A stretch of DNA of 64,000 nucleotides from Micromonospora sp. DSM 45708 (GCF_039566955.1 NZ_CP154796.1:806001-870000), one strand, 5' to 3'. Positions 16,672-26,188 are shown, numbered from the stretch's first letter. Notes: a model not told the origin generated them from the letters alone. Translations and numbers: made by a program.

Positions 16672-18731
16672 TGGCCGGGAACAGCACCGTCCGGATCCTG
16701 GACGGCAACACGTTCGTGGTCTCCGAGGACAGCGGTGACATCGAGGCCACGCCGACGGAACCGACCGGCCTGTTCTCCCTCGACACGCGTTACCTGTCGA
16801 AATGGGTGCTCACGGTCGACGGCGAACGGCTCAACGCGCTCTCCTACGACGACCTCCAGTACTACGAGGCGCGTTTCTTCCTGGTGCCCGGGATGGCCAC
16901 GCACTACGTCGACGCGAAGCTGTCGGTCATCCGGGAGCGGGTGGTCGGCGGCAGCTTCCGGGAGACGGTGAGCGTGCTCAACCACGACGAGAACGCGGTC
17001 GACCTGGAGATCCGGATGGACGCCGGCGCCGACTTCGCCGACCTCTTCCAGGTCAAGGACGAGATCCTCAACAAGAAGGGCGAACTGTACGCCGAGGCGG
17101 AGTCGGACCGGCTGCGGCTGGGCTACCGGCGGGGGAACTTCAAGCGGGAGACGGTCATCTCCGCGAACCAGCCGGCCCGCTACGACAACCGGGGCGTCTC
17201 CTGGAGCATCCACCTGGAGCCCAACGAGCAGTGGGACGTCCTCATCGACGTGCAGACGTTCGCCATCGGCCCGGGTGGTCGGGACCTGCGGCTCGGGCTG
17301 CGGGCGCACGGCAACGAGCGGCTCGCGCTCCAGCACGACCTGGAGGAGTGGATCGACCGGGCCCCCAAGGTCAACAGCGAGCACGACCGGGTCGCCGCGA
17401 CCTACCGGCGGAGCCTGGTCGACCTCGCCGCGCTGCGCTTCTCCCCGCTGTCGCTCGGTGGGCAGACGCTGCCCGCCGCCGGCCTGCCCTGGTTCATGAC
17501 CATGTTCGGCCGGGACAGCATCCTCACCTGCCTCCAGGTGCTGCCGTTCGCGCCCGGGATGTCCAAGACCACGCTGCGCATCCTCGGCGCGCTCCAGGGC
17601 ACGCGGTTCGACGACTTCCGGGACGAGGACCCGGGCCGCATCCTGCACGAGATGCGGTACGGCGAGACCGCCGCGTTCGAGGAGCAGCCGCACTCGCCCT
17701 ACTACGGCTCGGTGGACGCGACCCCGCTGTTCGTGGTGCTGCTCGACGAGTACGAGCGGTGGAGCGGGGACGTCGCGCTGGTCAAGGAGCTGGAACGGGA
17801 GTGCCGCGCCGCGCTGAAGTGGATCGACGACTACGCCGACCTGGCCGGCAACGGCTACGTCTGGTACGAGCGGCGCAACACCGACACCGGCCTGGAGAAC
17901 CAGTGCTGGAAGGACTCCTGGGACTCCATCTCGTACGCCGACGGCACGTTGCCGCCGTTCCCGCGGGCGACCTGCGAGGTGCAGGGGTACGCGTACGACG
18001 CGAAGATGCGCGCCGCCCGCCTGGCCCGGGAGTTCTGGGGCGACCCCGCGTACGCCGATCAGTTGGAACGCGAGGCGGCGGAGTTGAAGGCGCGGTTCAA
18101 CCGCGACTGGTGGGTCGCCGACGGCGGTTTCTACGCGCTTGCCCTGGACCCGGAGGGGCGGCAGTGCGACGTGCTCAGCTCCAACATCGGTCATCTGCTG
18201 TGGAGCGGCATCGTCGACGACGACCGGGCGTCGCAGATCGCCGAGCACCTGGTCGGGCCGCGGCTCTGGTCCGGTTGGGGGGTGCGGACGCTGGCCGAGG
18301 GCGAGATCCGCTACAACCCGATCGGCTACCACAACGGCACGATCTGGCCGTTCGACAACTCGTTCGTCGCCTGGGGTCTGCGCCGGTACGGCTTCGCCGA
18401 CGAGGCGGCCACGGTGGCCAACGGCATCCTGGACGCGGCCACCTATTTCGACGGCCGGCTGCCGGAGGCGTTCGGCGGCTACCAGCGGGAGCTGACGAAG
18501 TTCCCGGTGGAGTACCCGACCGCGTGCAGCCCGCAGGCGTGGTCGACCGGCGCGCCGCTGCTGCTGATCCGGACCATGCTGGGGCTGGAGCCGCACGAGG
18601 GGCACCTGTCGGTGGACCCGCGGCTGCCGGTGGGCATGGGGCGGATCGAGGTGCTGGACATCCCGGGCCGCTGGGGGCGGGTGGACGCGTTCGCGCGCGG
18701 CCGGCTGGACCTGGACAAGCTGGCGGGTTGA
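16671..18731 (+). CDS. amylo-alpha-1,6-glucosidase / glycogen-debranching-like glycoside hydrolase
   Basis: The 686-residue protein has an N-terminal debranching-enzyme domain (NTFVVSEDSGDIEATPTEPTGLFSLDTRYLSKW) and a C-terminal (alpha/alpha)6-barrel hydrolase domain with GLPWFMTMFGRDSILTCLQ, ENQCWKDSWDSI and YHNGTIWPFDNSFVAWGL. These match bacterial proteins acting on alpha-glucans such as glycogen branches. It is cytosolic, with no signal peptide. Coupled to the SCP2-like gene upstream and convergent with the VOC gene, with only 7 bp between stops. Confidence 0.88.
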   Translation: MAGNSTVRILDGNTFVVSEDSGDIEATPTEPTGLFSLDTRYLSKWVLTVDGERLNALSYDDLQYYEARFFLVPGMATHYVDAKLSVIRERVVGGSFRETVSVLNHDENAVDLEIRMDAGADFADLFQVKDEILNKKGELYAEAESDRLRLGYRRGNFKRETVISANQPARYDNRGVSWSIHLEPNEQWDVLIDVQTFAIGPGGRDLRLGLRAHGNERLALQHDLEEWIDRAPKVNSEHDRVAATYRRSLVDLAALRFSPLSLGGQTLPAAGLPWFMTMFGRDSILTCLQVLPFAPGMSKTTLRILGALQGTRFDDFRDEDPGRILHEMRYGETAAFEEQPHSPYYGSVDATPLFVVLLDEYERWSGDVALVKELERECRAALKWIDDYADLAGNGYVWYERRNTDTGLENQCWKDSWDSISYADGTLPPFPRATCEVQGYAYDAKMRAARLAREFWGDPAYADQLEREAAELKARFNRDWWVADGGFYALALDPEGRQCDVLSSNIGHLLWSGIVDDDRASQIAEHLVGPRLWSGWGVRTLAEGEIRYNPIGYHNGTIWPFDNSFVAWGLRRYGFADEAATVANGILDAATYFDGRLPEAFGGYQRELTKFPVEYPTACSPQAWSTGAPLLLIRTMLGLEPHEGHLSVDPRLPVGMGRIEVLDIPGRWGRVDAFARGRLDLDKLAG

Positions 18732-18738
18732 CCCCGGC

Positions 18739-19131
18739 TCAGTGGCCGGCCGGCGGTGCGTCGGCGTGCGCCTCGTTCGGCGGCAGCAGGCAGAACTCGT
18801 TGCCCTCCGGATCGGCCAGCACCGTCCACCGGGGCAGCTCGCGGACCACCGTCGCGCCGGCCTCCAGCACGGCGGCGCGTTCCTCGGCGTCGCCGACCAG
18901 GTCGAGGTGGATCCGGCCGGGCGTGGGCAGGTCGCCGGCGGGGCTGATCCACAGGTCCGGCCGCCGCCCGTGCGGGTCGCGCAGCAGCACCGCCTCGGCC
19001 GGCCCGAGCGTGCGGTCGGCGAGCTTCGTCCGGTCCGCCTCCACCACGGGCAGCCCGCTGACCGCGCTCCAGAACGGGGCGAGCAGGTACGGATCGCGGC
19101 AGTGGATGACGATCGCGGCGAGATCGGGCAT
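18739..19131 (-). CDS. VOC family (glyoxalase/bleomycin-resistance fold) protein
   Basis: A 130-residue VOC protein with two beta-alpha-beta-beta-beta repeats: VIHCRDPYLLAPFWSAVSGL and RIHLDLVGDAEERAAVLEAGATVV, ending VLADPEGNEFCLLP. It belongs to the glyoxalase-like branch; metal or substrate is not evident. TAGGTT lies 6 nt before the ATG, and the first three bases of that hexamer are the TAG stop of the upstream hydrolase gene. Confidence 0.85.
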   Translation of the reverse strand: MPDLAAIVIHCRDPYLLAPFWSAVSGLPVVEADRTKLADRTLGPAEAVLLRDPHGRRPDLWISPAGDLPTPGRIHLDLVGDAEERAAVLEAGATVVRELPRWTVLADPEGNEFCLLPPNEAHADAPPAGH

Positions 19132-19137
19132 GCCTCG

Positions 19138-19143
19138 AACCTA
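19138..19143 (-). promoter_or_regulatory. -10 hexamer overlapping the upstream stop codon
   Basis: TAGGTT on the minus strand, 6 nt before the VOC ATG. TAG is also the stop codon of the alpha/beta hydrolase gene. Confidence 0.45.
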
Positions 19144-19800
19144 GTCGGCGCGGGCCGCCGGCAGGACGTTGTCCAGGAACGCGGCGGTGACCGCGCGCAG
19201 GTCGGGGCGGGCCAGGTCGAGCGCGTGACCACCGTGGGTGAGCCAGAGGTGCGTCGGGTGGCCGGCGGCGAGCAGCCGACCGGCCAGCTCGACCGCCTGC
19301 GCGGCCGGCACCGGCACGTCGTCGCGGCCCTGCACCAGCAGTACCGGCACGCCGGCGCCGAGGTGACTGGCGACGGTGGCGTCGGCGGTGGCCGGATCGC
19401 CGGCGGCCGGCGGGTGCCCGAGCAGGTCGGCCCACGGGTCGTCACCCGGGGGCCGGCGGCGCCGCTGCTCGTCGTCGAGCGGATCGACGGGCGCCCAGTA
19501 CGCCAGCGCGGCCGTCACGTCACCGGGCTGGTCCACCCCGCGCAGGGCCAGGTGCAGGGCGAGCATCCCGCCGGCCGAGTCGCCGCCGACCAGCAGCGGC
19601 AGGCCGCCCGCGGTGGCCCGGGCGGCCCGCGCGGCGGCGCGTACGTCGTCGAGCTGGGCCGGCCAGCGGGCCTCGTGGGAGAACCGGTAGCCGGCGGCGA
19701 CCACCCGCAGGCCGAGCGGTGCCAGCGCCACGCCGTCCCCCGAGGAACGGGCCCGCCAGCCGCCGCCGTGGATCCAGAGCAGTACGCCGCGTTCGGTCAT
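19141..19800 (-). CDS. alpha/beta hydrolase (HGGG / GDSAGG esterase type)
   Basis: A 219-residue hydrolase with the oxyanion-hole motif HGGGW near residue 11, the nucleophile elbow GGDSAGG near 70 and a late His in THGGHALDL, as in the hormone-sensitive-lipase/acetyl-esterase branch. It likely cleaves small esters. Nothing indicates secretion. ATG 19800 was chosen since the longer reading frame upstream is repeat-derived. Confidence 0.85.
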   Translation of the reverse strand: MTERGVLLWIHGGGWRARSSGDGVALAPLGLRVVAAGYRFSHEARWPAQLDDVRAAARAARATAGGLPLLVGGDSAGGMLALHLALRGVDQPGDVTAALAYWAPVDPLDDEQRRRRPPGDDPWADLLGHPPAAGDPATADATVASHLGAGVPVLLVQGRDDVPVPAAQAVELAGRLLAAGHPTHLWLTHGGHALDLARPDLRAVTAAFLDNVLPAARAD

Positions 19801-19887
19801 CCCACCATCGTGGTCGCGGCCGGAGCGCTCCGCGACCCGGCTCTGCCGAGGGCAGAGCGGCACTACGGTCCGGTAACCTACGCAGGG

Positions 19888-19893
19888 TAAAGT
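19888..19893 (+). promoter_or_regulatory. -10 hexamer of a leaderless promoter for the acyltransferase gene
   Basis: TAAAGT, 6 nt before the ATG at 19900. Confidence 0.5.
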
Positions 19894-19899
19894 CACCGG

Positions 19900-20652
19900 A
19901 TGCCGGAACTCGTGTACCCGCCCGTGATCACCGCCGCCAAGACGATGTTCCGCGCTCTCGACCTGCGCCTGGACGTGACGGGCAGCCAGCACGTGCCGCG
20001 TACCGGCGGGGCGGTGCTCGCGTCCAACCACGTGAGCTACCTCGACTTCATCTTCTGCGGCTACGGCGCGCACGGGTCCCGCCGGCTGGTCCGGTTCATG
20101 GCCAAGGAGAGCGTCTTCCGGCACCGCGTCTCCGGCCCGCTCATGCGCGGCATGAAGCACATCCCGGTCAACCGCGCCGCCGGCGCCGGGTCGTACGCCA
20201 CCGCGGTCGGCGCGCTGCGCCGGGGCGAGGTGGTCGGCGTCTTCCCGGAGGCGACGATCAGCCGGTCCTTCACCGTCAAGGACCTCAAGAACGGCGCGGC
20301 CCGGATGGCGCAGGAGGCCGGCGTGCCGCTGCTGCCGGTGGCGCTCTGGGGCACCCAGCGGCTCTGGACCAAGGGTCGCCCGCGCACCCTGACCCGCCGG
20401 CACACCCCGATCACCATCATGATCGGCGAGCCGATGGACCCGTCCGCCTACCCGGACGCCACCGCCCTCACCGCCGACCTGCGCATCCGGCTGTCGGCGC
20501 TTGTCGACCGGGCCCAGCGGGACTACCCGGACCAGCCGGCCGGCCCGGACGACGCCTGGTGGCAGCCGGCTCACCTGGGCGGCGGCGCGCCCACCCCGGA
20601 GCAGGCCGTCGAGCTGGACCGCTCGGACCGCCGCTCCCGCAGCACCTCCTGA
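19900..20652 (+). CDS. 1-acylglycerol-3-phosphate O-acyltransferase (PlsC family)
   Basis: A 250-residue lysophospholipid acyltransferase with the catalytic HX4D block NHVSYLD near residue 46, a substrate block around 118 reading FPEATISRS (FPEGT in many relatives), and the conserved PVNR block near 88. It acylates a lysophosphatidic-acid-like acceptor at the membrane in phospholipid synthesis. The last 50 residues are a low-complexity tail. Five tandem repeats begin 18 bp after the stop. Confidence 0.88.
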   Translation: MPELVYPPVITAAKTMFRALDLRLDVTGSQHVPRTGGAVLASNHVSYLDFIFCGYGAHGSRRLVRFMAKESVFRHRVSGPLMRGMKHIPVNRAAGAGSYATAVGALRRGEVVGVFPEATISRSFTVKDLKNGAARMAQEAGVPLLPVALWGTQRLWTKGRPRTLTRRHTPITIMIGEPMDPSAYPDATALTADLRIRLSALVDRAQRDYPDQPAGPDDAWWQPAHLGGGAPTPEQAVELDRSDRRSRSTS

Positions 20653-20670
20653 CCGACCCCGCCTCCGGCG

Positions 20671-20809
20671 GGCCGGGTCGCGCCTTGCCGTGCGGTGCAG
20701 GGCCGGGTCACGCCTTGCCGTGCGGGCCGGGCCAGGCCTTGCCGTGCGGTGCAGGGCCGGGCCAGGCCTTGCCGTGCGGCGCAGGGCCGGGTCACGCCTT
20801 GCCGTGCGG
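20671..20809 (+). repeat. five tandem copies of a 24-30 bp unit
   Basis: Units begin at 20671, 20701, 20725, 20755 and 20785. Each contains GGCCGGG followed by GCCTTGCCGTGCGG. Copies 1, 3 and 4 are 30 bp; copy 2 lacks the last 6 bases (24 bp). Differences are single bases. It lies in the 3' region of the acyltransferase gene; not coding. Confidence 0.85.
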
Positions 20810-20830
20810 GTGGGGGAGAGCAGTCCCGGC

Positions 20831-21028
20831 CGCCTACGAACTTGATGGCGTGAATGGGTCACGGCACGCGGAGGTCGGTAAGGGCGGACGCAGGGCGAGC
20901 CGGAGCGGACGAGCCCGCACGCCGGGCCCAGCTCGACTTCCCGGCCCCGCTTCGTGCGTCGCTCGCCTTCCGGGCCTCACGCACGAGCTCCCCGTGGTGA
21001 GTCATTCATGCCATCAAGTTCGTAGGCG
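20831..21028. repeat. 198-bp element bounded by 32-bp inverted repeats (MITE-like)
   Basis: The arms 20831-20862 and 20997-21028 both start CGCCTACGAACTTGATGGC when read inward and differ at only three or four of 32 positions. The interior of about 134 bp is GC-rich with partial self-complementarity (GGCGAGC near 20897, GCTCGCC near 20961). No coding capacity is evident. It could be a miniature mobile element or a large structured repeat. Confidence 0.75.
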
Positions 21029-21089
21029 CCCCGAACACATGAGCCGCGCCCGCGTCGGGCCTACCGAGTGGCCGATCGGCCGGCCGGGC

Positions 21090-21140
21090 GGGCGATCGGG
21101 CGATCAGGTTGGGCGATCGGGCGATCAGGCGGGCGATTGG
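21090..21140 (+). repeat. direct repeats of a 19-bp GATC-rich unit
   Basis: GGGCGATCGGGCGATCAGG occurs at 21090-21108 and 21111-21129, followed by a partial third copy (21131-21140). The unit itself contains two GGGCGATC repeats. Confidence 0.8.
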
Positions 21141-21166
21141 GGCGACCGAAGGATCGGGCGGGCAGC

Positions 21167-21238
21167 CCGCCGGTCCGCCGGTCCGCCGGTCCGCCGGTCC
21201 GCCGGTCCGCCGGTCCGCCGGTCCGCCGGTCCGCCAGG
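21167..21238 (+). repeat. 8-bp microsatellite, eight perfect copies
   Basis: CCGCCGGT is repeated eight times without interruption (21167-21230), then a degenerate ninth unit. An 8-bp period shifts the frame at each unit, so it is not a coding repeat. Confidence 0.9.
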
Positions 21239-21288
21239 CGGCCCCGCGCGGCGTCGCGCGGGGTCCGGGCATGACGACCGGCGAGGCG

Positions 21289-22029
21289 TCAGCAGGCGGA
21301 GCCGGGTCGGTCGCGGGCCAGGAAGTCGAACCGGGGCCCCAGCGCCTCGGCCGCCGGCTGACGGTAGTAGTCGTCGCGGGACAGGAACTCCACCGGCAGC
21401 GAGCCGGGCAGCGTCACCACGCCCGGCGTCGGGCCGGGGGAGGCGGCGACCCGGGTGGCGAGCGCGTCCCGCTCCCGCGGGGACAGGTCAACCAGATCGG
21501 GGTGGGCCAGCCGGAACCCGGCCACCGCGCGGCGTACCTGCCGGGCCAGCGCGGTGACCAGGGGGACCGGGCCGGTGAGCGCCAGCGCCGGCTGCCGGAT
21601 GGTGCGCAGCGCGTCGCAGACCACCCGCAGCTCCGCCGTGTCGCCGTTGGTTTCGACCAGCTCCAGCCGGGACGGCCACTGCCAGCGGATCTGACCGCTG
21701 ACCAGGCGGGACAGCCGGACCGGGCGCCGGTGCCGGGCGCCGGTCGGGCTGTCCCGCCCGGGGACCAGGGACAGCTCGGAGCCGGTGCAGAGGTACACCA
21801 GCCGCCGGTCGGTCACGGTGACCGACGCCTCGTCGGGCAGCGCCCAGCAGCGGACGTCCTCGGTGGGGCCGAGCAGGTGACCGGTGACCGGCAGCCGGTG
21901 CTGGGCGAGCAGCCGCTCACCGGGATCGAGCACCAGCGCGTAGCGCCGGTCGAGCAGGGGGCGGGTCGGGTCGTCGTCGGTGTCGAACCGGTGTGGCCCG
22001 ATGAAGAAGGGTGTGGCGTCCTCCGGCAC
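21289..22029 (-). CDS. protein of unknown function (246 aa), PH-like N-terminal half
   Basis: A soluble protein. The first half alternates beta strands in the manner of bacterial PH/GRAM-like domains (RRYALVLDPGERLLAQHRLP, later VTVTDRRLVYLCTGSEL and SGQIRWQWPSRLELVE). The C-terminal half is helical, with DLSPRERDALATRVAASPG. The fold is my guess and no function is assigned. GTG 22029 was chosen because GGGAGG lies upstream. It ends beside the repeat-rich region. Confidence 0.6.
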   Translation of the reverse strand: MPEDATPFFIGPHRFDTDDDPTRPLLDRRYALVLDPGERLLAQHRLPVTGHLLGPTEDVRCWALPDEASVTVTDRRLVYLCTGSELSLVPGRDSPTGARHRRPVRLSRLVSGQIRWQWPSRLELVETNGDTAELRVVCDALRTIRQPALALTGPVPLVTALARQVRRAVAGFRLAHPDLVDLSPRERDALATRVAASPGPTPGVVTLPGSLPVEFLSRDDYYRQPAAEALGPRFDFLARDRPGSAC

Positions 22030-22103
22030 GGTACGACCTCCCGGTGACGGTTGGCGGTACCGGTGAGCCTGACCGATTCCGGGGCCGGCTGTCATGACGC
22101 CCG

Positions 22104-22820
22104 TTAGGGGGTCGGCCGGTCGGCCGACGCCTGCGACCGGTAGATGCCGATCTCTTCCGGTCGGACGAGGCCGTCCTCGATCGCGCGGGCGAGCAGGGCC
22201 GCCTTGGTGGCCGCCGGACGCCCGGCCCGGGTGTACTTGATCCGGGCCCGGTCCACGTACTGCTTCACGGTGTGCTCGCTGATCTGCATCCGGCGGGCCA
22301 CCGACGCCTTCGACATCGACTGGAACCACAGCAGCAGTGCCTCACGTTCCTTGTCGGAGAGCGACGGCCGGTCCGGGCGGGCATCGGCGACCATCGCGCC
22401 GGCCAGCGCCGGCGGCACGTACGGGCGGTCGCTCGCCGCCGCCAGCACGGTGGCCACGCAGTGTTCCCGCCCCTCGTGCTTGGCCAGGAACGCGACCGCG
22501 CCCGCGTCCAGCGCGGCCAGCATGGTCTGCGGGTCGGTGTGCTCCGAGTAGACCACCACGCGTCGCCCGGCGGCGCTCAGCTCGGCCAGCTTGTCGAGCA
22601 CCATCCGCCCGTGCAGCCGCAGGTCGAGCAGCACCACCTCGGCCTGCGGCGCGGCCCGTAGCACCGTGTCGGGGTCGTCACCGGTCGCCAGCACCCGCAG
22701 CCGTGGCTCGGTGGACAGCCAGGCGCGTACGCCGTCGATCACCACGGGATGGTCGTCGACGATCGCCACCCCGACCGGCTGCCCGGCGTTCACGCCTGCC
22801 GCCAGCGGGTCTGCGTCCAT
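22104..22820 (-). CDS. NarL/LuxR-type response regulator
   Basis: The receiver domain shows IVDDHPVV (acidic pair), VVLLDLRLHG (phosphoacceptor Asp near 63), VVVYSEH (Ser) and FLAKHEG (Lys). A C-terminal helix-turn-helix follows (SLSDKEREALLLWFQSMSKASVARRMQISEHTVKQYVDRA). All switch residues are present. Its start overlaps the upstream pseudo-sensor gene by 31 bp; the three genes 22104-25202 form one two-component operon. Confidence 0.9.
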   Translation of the reverse strand: MDADPLAAGVNAGQPVGVAIVDDHPVVIDGVRAWLSTEPRLRVLATGDDPDTVLRAAPQAEVVLLDLRLHGRMVLDKLAELSAAGRRVVVYSEHTDPQTMLAALDAGAVAFLAKHEGREHCVATVLAAASDRPYVPPALAGAMVADARPDRPSLSDKEREALLLWFQSMSKASVARRMQISEHTVKQYVDRARIKYTRAGRPAATKAALLARAIEDGLVRPEEIGIYRSQASADRPTP

Positions 22821-24034
22821 CTGATCTCCCCGTCCCGTTCGTGCAGGTGCTCCACCGACCGGTCCCCGTCGGGGGTCGGCACCGGGTCGTCCGGACCGTC
22901 GTGGTCCGGTGTCACCAGGCTGACCACCACCTCGTCCGGGCCGGCGACCACCGTCAGCCGCGCCCAGCCACGGGCACCGGTCAACGCCGCCGTGAGCGGG
23001 TCGGCCAGGGCCCGACGCACGTCGACCGGCAGTTCCGGCGGCGCGCCGACCGCCACCAGCTCGATCGGCAGACCGTTCCGCTCGGCCAGGTCGGCGGCGG
23101 CCCGCAACTCGTGCAGCAGCGGGTCGGGCACGTCGTCGGACTCGGCGATCAGCCGGCGCAGCCGGGCCGCGGCCAGCGCCGCGCGGCGGCGTACCGCCGG
23201 GTCGGCCGGGTCGGCGTCGCCGGTCGCCAGCGCCGCGAGCACCTCCTCGGCGGTGCCGCTGACCAGGGCGAGCCGGGCCTGCCGCTCGCCCCGAGCCCGT
23301 TCGGCCGCCTCCCGCTCGGCGGCCACCGCCGACGCCGCCGCGGCGGTGCCGGCCCGGTCCCGGGCCAGCGCGGTGAGCGCCGCCGCGCCGGCGAAGACCG
23401 CCACCGGAAGTGTGGAGGTGCCGTAGACGTACATCGCGTAGCGGCTCAGGTCGGCCGGCGTGGTCGCGTCGTGCAGCGCCACCGCCACCAGCGCGATCGT
23501 CGCGTGCGCGGCGAGCAGCGCCAGCAGCCAGCGCACCGGCCGCTGCCAGAGCACCAGCAGGAGGAACCAGGCCAGCCCGCCCCACACCCAGTTGGCGGTG
23601 GTGAACAGGAACCGCTCGCCGACTGCCGCGAAGACCGCCGCGTCGACCACCAGCAGCACCGCGGTCAGCCGCCGGGCCGGGGGCAGTCCGCCACCGAGCA
23701 GGCTTACGCCGGTGGCGACGCCGACCAGCGCGGTCACCAGCCAGCCGGCCGCCACCACCGCCGGGGCGGCCATGCCGGACCCCGCCTCCAGCACCGCCGG
23801 CAGGCCGATCGCCAGGTGCCAGGCAAACGCGATGCCGACCGCCACGAGCCGGGCGCCCCGGTCCGACGCGTCCGCCACGGCGTGCGCATGGGGCGGCGCC
23901 CCGGCCGTCCCGCCGCGTGCCACGTGCCAGGGCCGGGGTGCCGGGCCGGTTCCCGTGGTCGGACCGGTGAGCGCCGCCGGGCCGGTGTGCACCGACGGCA
24001 CGCTCGTCAGCGCCGTACCCGAATCAGTCGCCAT
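22790..24034 (-). CDS. degenerate membrane sensor kinase (pseudokinase)
   Basis: The 414-residue protein has about six hydrophobic helices in the first half, a coiled region (AAEREAAERARGERQARLALVSG) and a C-terminal domain shaped like a histidine-kinase ATPase. Where a HisKA_3 kinase has ELHD, no His is present, and the N-box and DxGxG motifs are missing (ALADPLTAALTGA, VTPDHDG). It therefore looks unable to autophosphorylate or bind ATP normally. It sits between an intact kinase and a response regulator, probably as a signal-input or heterodimer partner. Confidence 0.75.
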   Translation of the reverse strand: MATDSGTALTSVPSVHTGPAALTGPTTGTGPAPRPWHVARGGTAGAPPHAHAVADASDRGARLVAVGIAFAWHLAIGLPAVLEAGSGMAAPAVVAAGWLVTALVGVATGVSLLGGGLPPARRLTAVLLVVDAAVFAAVGERFLFTTANWVWGGLAWFLLLVLWQRPVRWLLALLAAHATIALVAVALHDATTPADLSRYAMYVYGTSTLPVAVFAGAAALTALARDRAGTAAAASAVAAEREAAERARGERQARLALVSGTAEEVLAALATGDADPADPAVRRRAALAAARLRRLIAESDDVPDPLLHELRAAADLAERNGLPIELVAVGAPPELPVDVRRALADPLTAALTGARGWARLTVVAGPDEVVVSLVTPDHDGPDDPVPTPDGDRSVEHLHERDGEIRWTQTRWRQA

Positions 24035-25202
24035 CGGACCACTCCAGCCGCACCCGGGTGCCGGCGCCAGGGGCGGTAGTCACCACCGCCCGGCCGTCCA
24101 CGGTGGCCATCCGCCCGTGGATCGACTCGCGCAGCCCGTACCGGTGGGCGGGGACCGTGGCCGGGTCGAAGCCGGGACCGTCGTCGACCACCTCGACCAC
24201 CACGGCGCCGCCCGGGTGGGCCAGGCGCAGCGTGGTGGCCGCGCCCGGCGCGTGCCGGGCCACGTTGGCCAGCGCGGCGGCGGCGCTGTCGGCGAGCGCC
24301 GCGGCGACCTCCGCCGGCACCCGGCACGGCGGCAGCGTCGCGGTCACCGCCAGCTCCGGCAGCCCGGCCAGCACCGTGCGCAGCCGCTCGTCGAGGTCCG
24401 CCTCGCCGGCCGCCGTCGCGGTCCGCGCCCCGGCCAGGGCGCTGAGGGTACGCAGGTCCGCCGCGCACCGCTCGCGCAGCGCCACGGAACTGCCTCCGAC
24501 CGCGCCCAACCCGACCATGGTCAGCGTGCCGAGGACGGTGTCGTGCAGGTCCCGGTTGTGCCGCCGCTCCGCCTCGCGGGCGGCGCGCGCCACCACCGCC
24601 TCGCGGGACAGCCGCTGGTAGCCGGCGAACGCGACGTCGGCCCGGCCGAGCCAGCCGCGCATCACCGCCGTCATCACCGCCGCGCAGCCGGTCTGCACCA
24701 GCAGCGTGCCGGTGTGCGCGCGTGCCTCGACCGGGTTCCCGGCCAGCGTGGCGCCGGTCGCGTAGGCGGCGGTGACCAGCAGGCCGGCCGGCACCGACCA
24801 GCGGGCCGGCGCGGTGGCCTGCGCGTTGATCACGGTGGTGCTGGCCAGCACCGCGACCCAGCTCGCCTCGCCGGGCAGCACCTCCGGTGCGACCAGCCAC
24901 GGCACGGCCAGCGCGGTGGCGGTGGTCAGCGCCACGTCGCCGGCGGCCAACGCGCCACCGACGCCGTGCCGGAACGCGCGGACCGCGTACCAGCCGGACC
25001 ACGCGGTGAGCGCGACGACGGCCGGGACCAGCAGTGCCACCCGCACCGGTGGCGTCCGCACCGACAGGGCGACCGCCGCGCCGACCAGGCCGCAGGTGAG
25101 CCGGAGCAGCGCCGGCAGCGTGGTGAAGATGAGCGTGAACGCGCCGCCGGCCGGACAGTCCAATGGGGACCGTGGGAGGGTCGTGGCGGCAGCCACCGGC
25201 AT
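24024..25202 (-). CDS. membrane sensor histidine kinase (HisKA_3/HATPase_c)
   Basis: A 392-residue kinase with several N-terminal membrane helices and a dimerisation segment with the phosphoacceptor His (ERRHNRDLHDTVLG). The ATP-binding domain retains its N-box (ALANVARHA), G1 box (VVDDGPGFD) and G2 box (RYGLRESIHGRM). It is the only intact kinase of the operon and presumably phosphorylates the NarL-type regulator two genes downstream. It overlaps the next gene by 11 bp. The signal is unknown. Confidence 0.85.
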   Translation of the reverse strand: MPVAAATTLPRSPLDCPAGGAFTLIFTTLPALLRLTCGLVGAAVALSVRTPPVRVALLVPAVVALTAWSGWYAVRAFRHGVGGALAAGDVALTTATALAVPWLVAPEVLPGEASWVAVLASTTVINAQATAPARWSVPAGLLVTAAYATGATLAGNPVEARAHTGTLLVQTGCAAVMTAVMRGWLGRADVAFAGYQRLSREAVVARAAREAERRHNRDLHDTVLGTLTMVGLGAVGGSSVALRERCAADLRTLSALAGARTATAAGEADLDERLRTVLAGLPELAVTATLPPCRVPAEVAAALADSAAAALANVARHAPGAATTLRLAHPGGAVVVEVVDDGPGFDPATVPAHRYGLRESIHGRMATVDGRAVVTTAPGAGTRVRLEWSDGD

Positions 25203-25354
25203 CGGAGAGGTGTCCTTCCGGCAGCGACCCGACCGGGTCCGCGCGGGATAGATTGACGCCGGAGAATAACACGCTTTGTCGGAACCGGTCACCCTCGGTG
25301 TGCGGCGCGTCGCCGGTGAACGGCAAAGCGGAGCTGAACCGTCCGGTTTTCGGG

Positions 25355-26188
<834 letters not shown>

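Noticed and set aside
20653..20862. N-terminal extension of the minus-strand alpha/beta hydrolase into the tandem repeat region
   Set aside because: The extension is repeat translation and antisense to plsC; ATG 19800 gives a complete hydrolase.
21167..21238. CRISPR-like array
   Set aside because: The repeats are 8 bp with no spacers, and no cas genes are present.
21006..21272. Apparent protein of repeated PADRRTGG units
   Set aside because: It is only the translation of the 8-bp microsatellite; every frame on both strands yields similar repeats and there is no ribosome-binding site.
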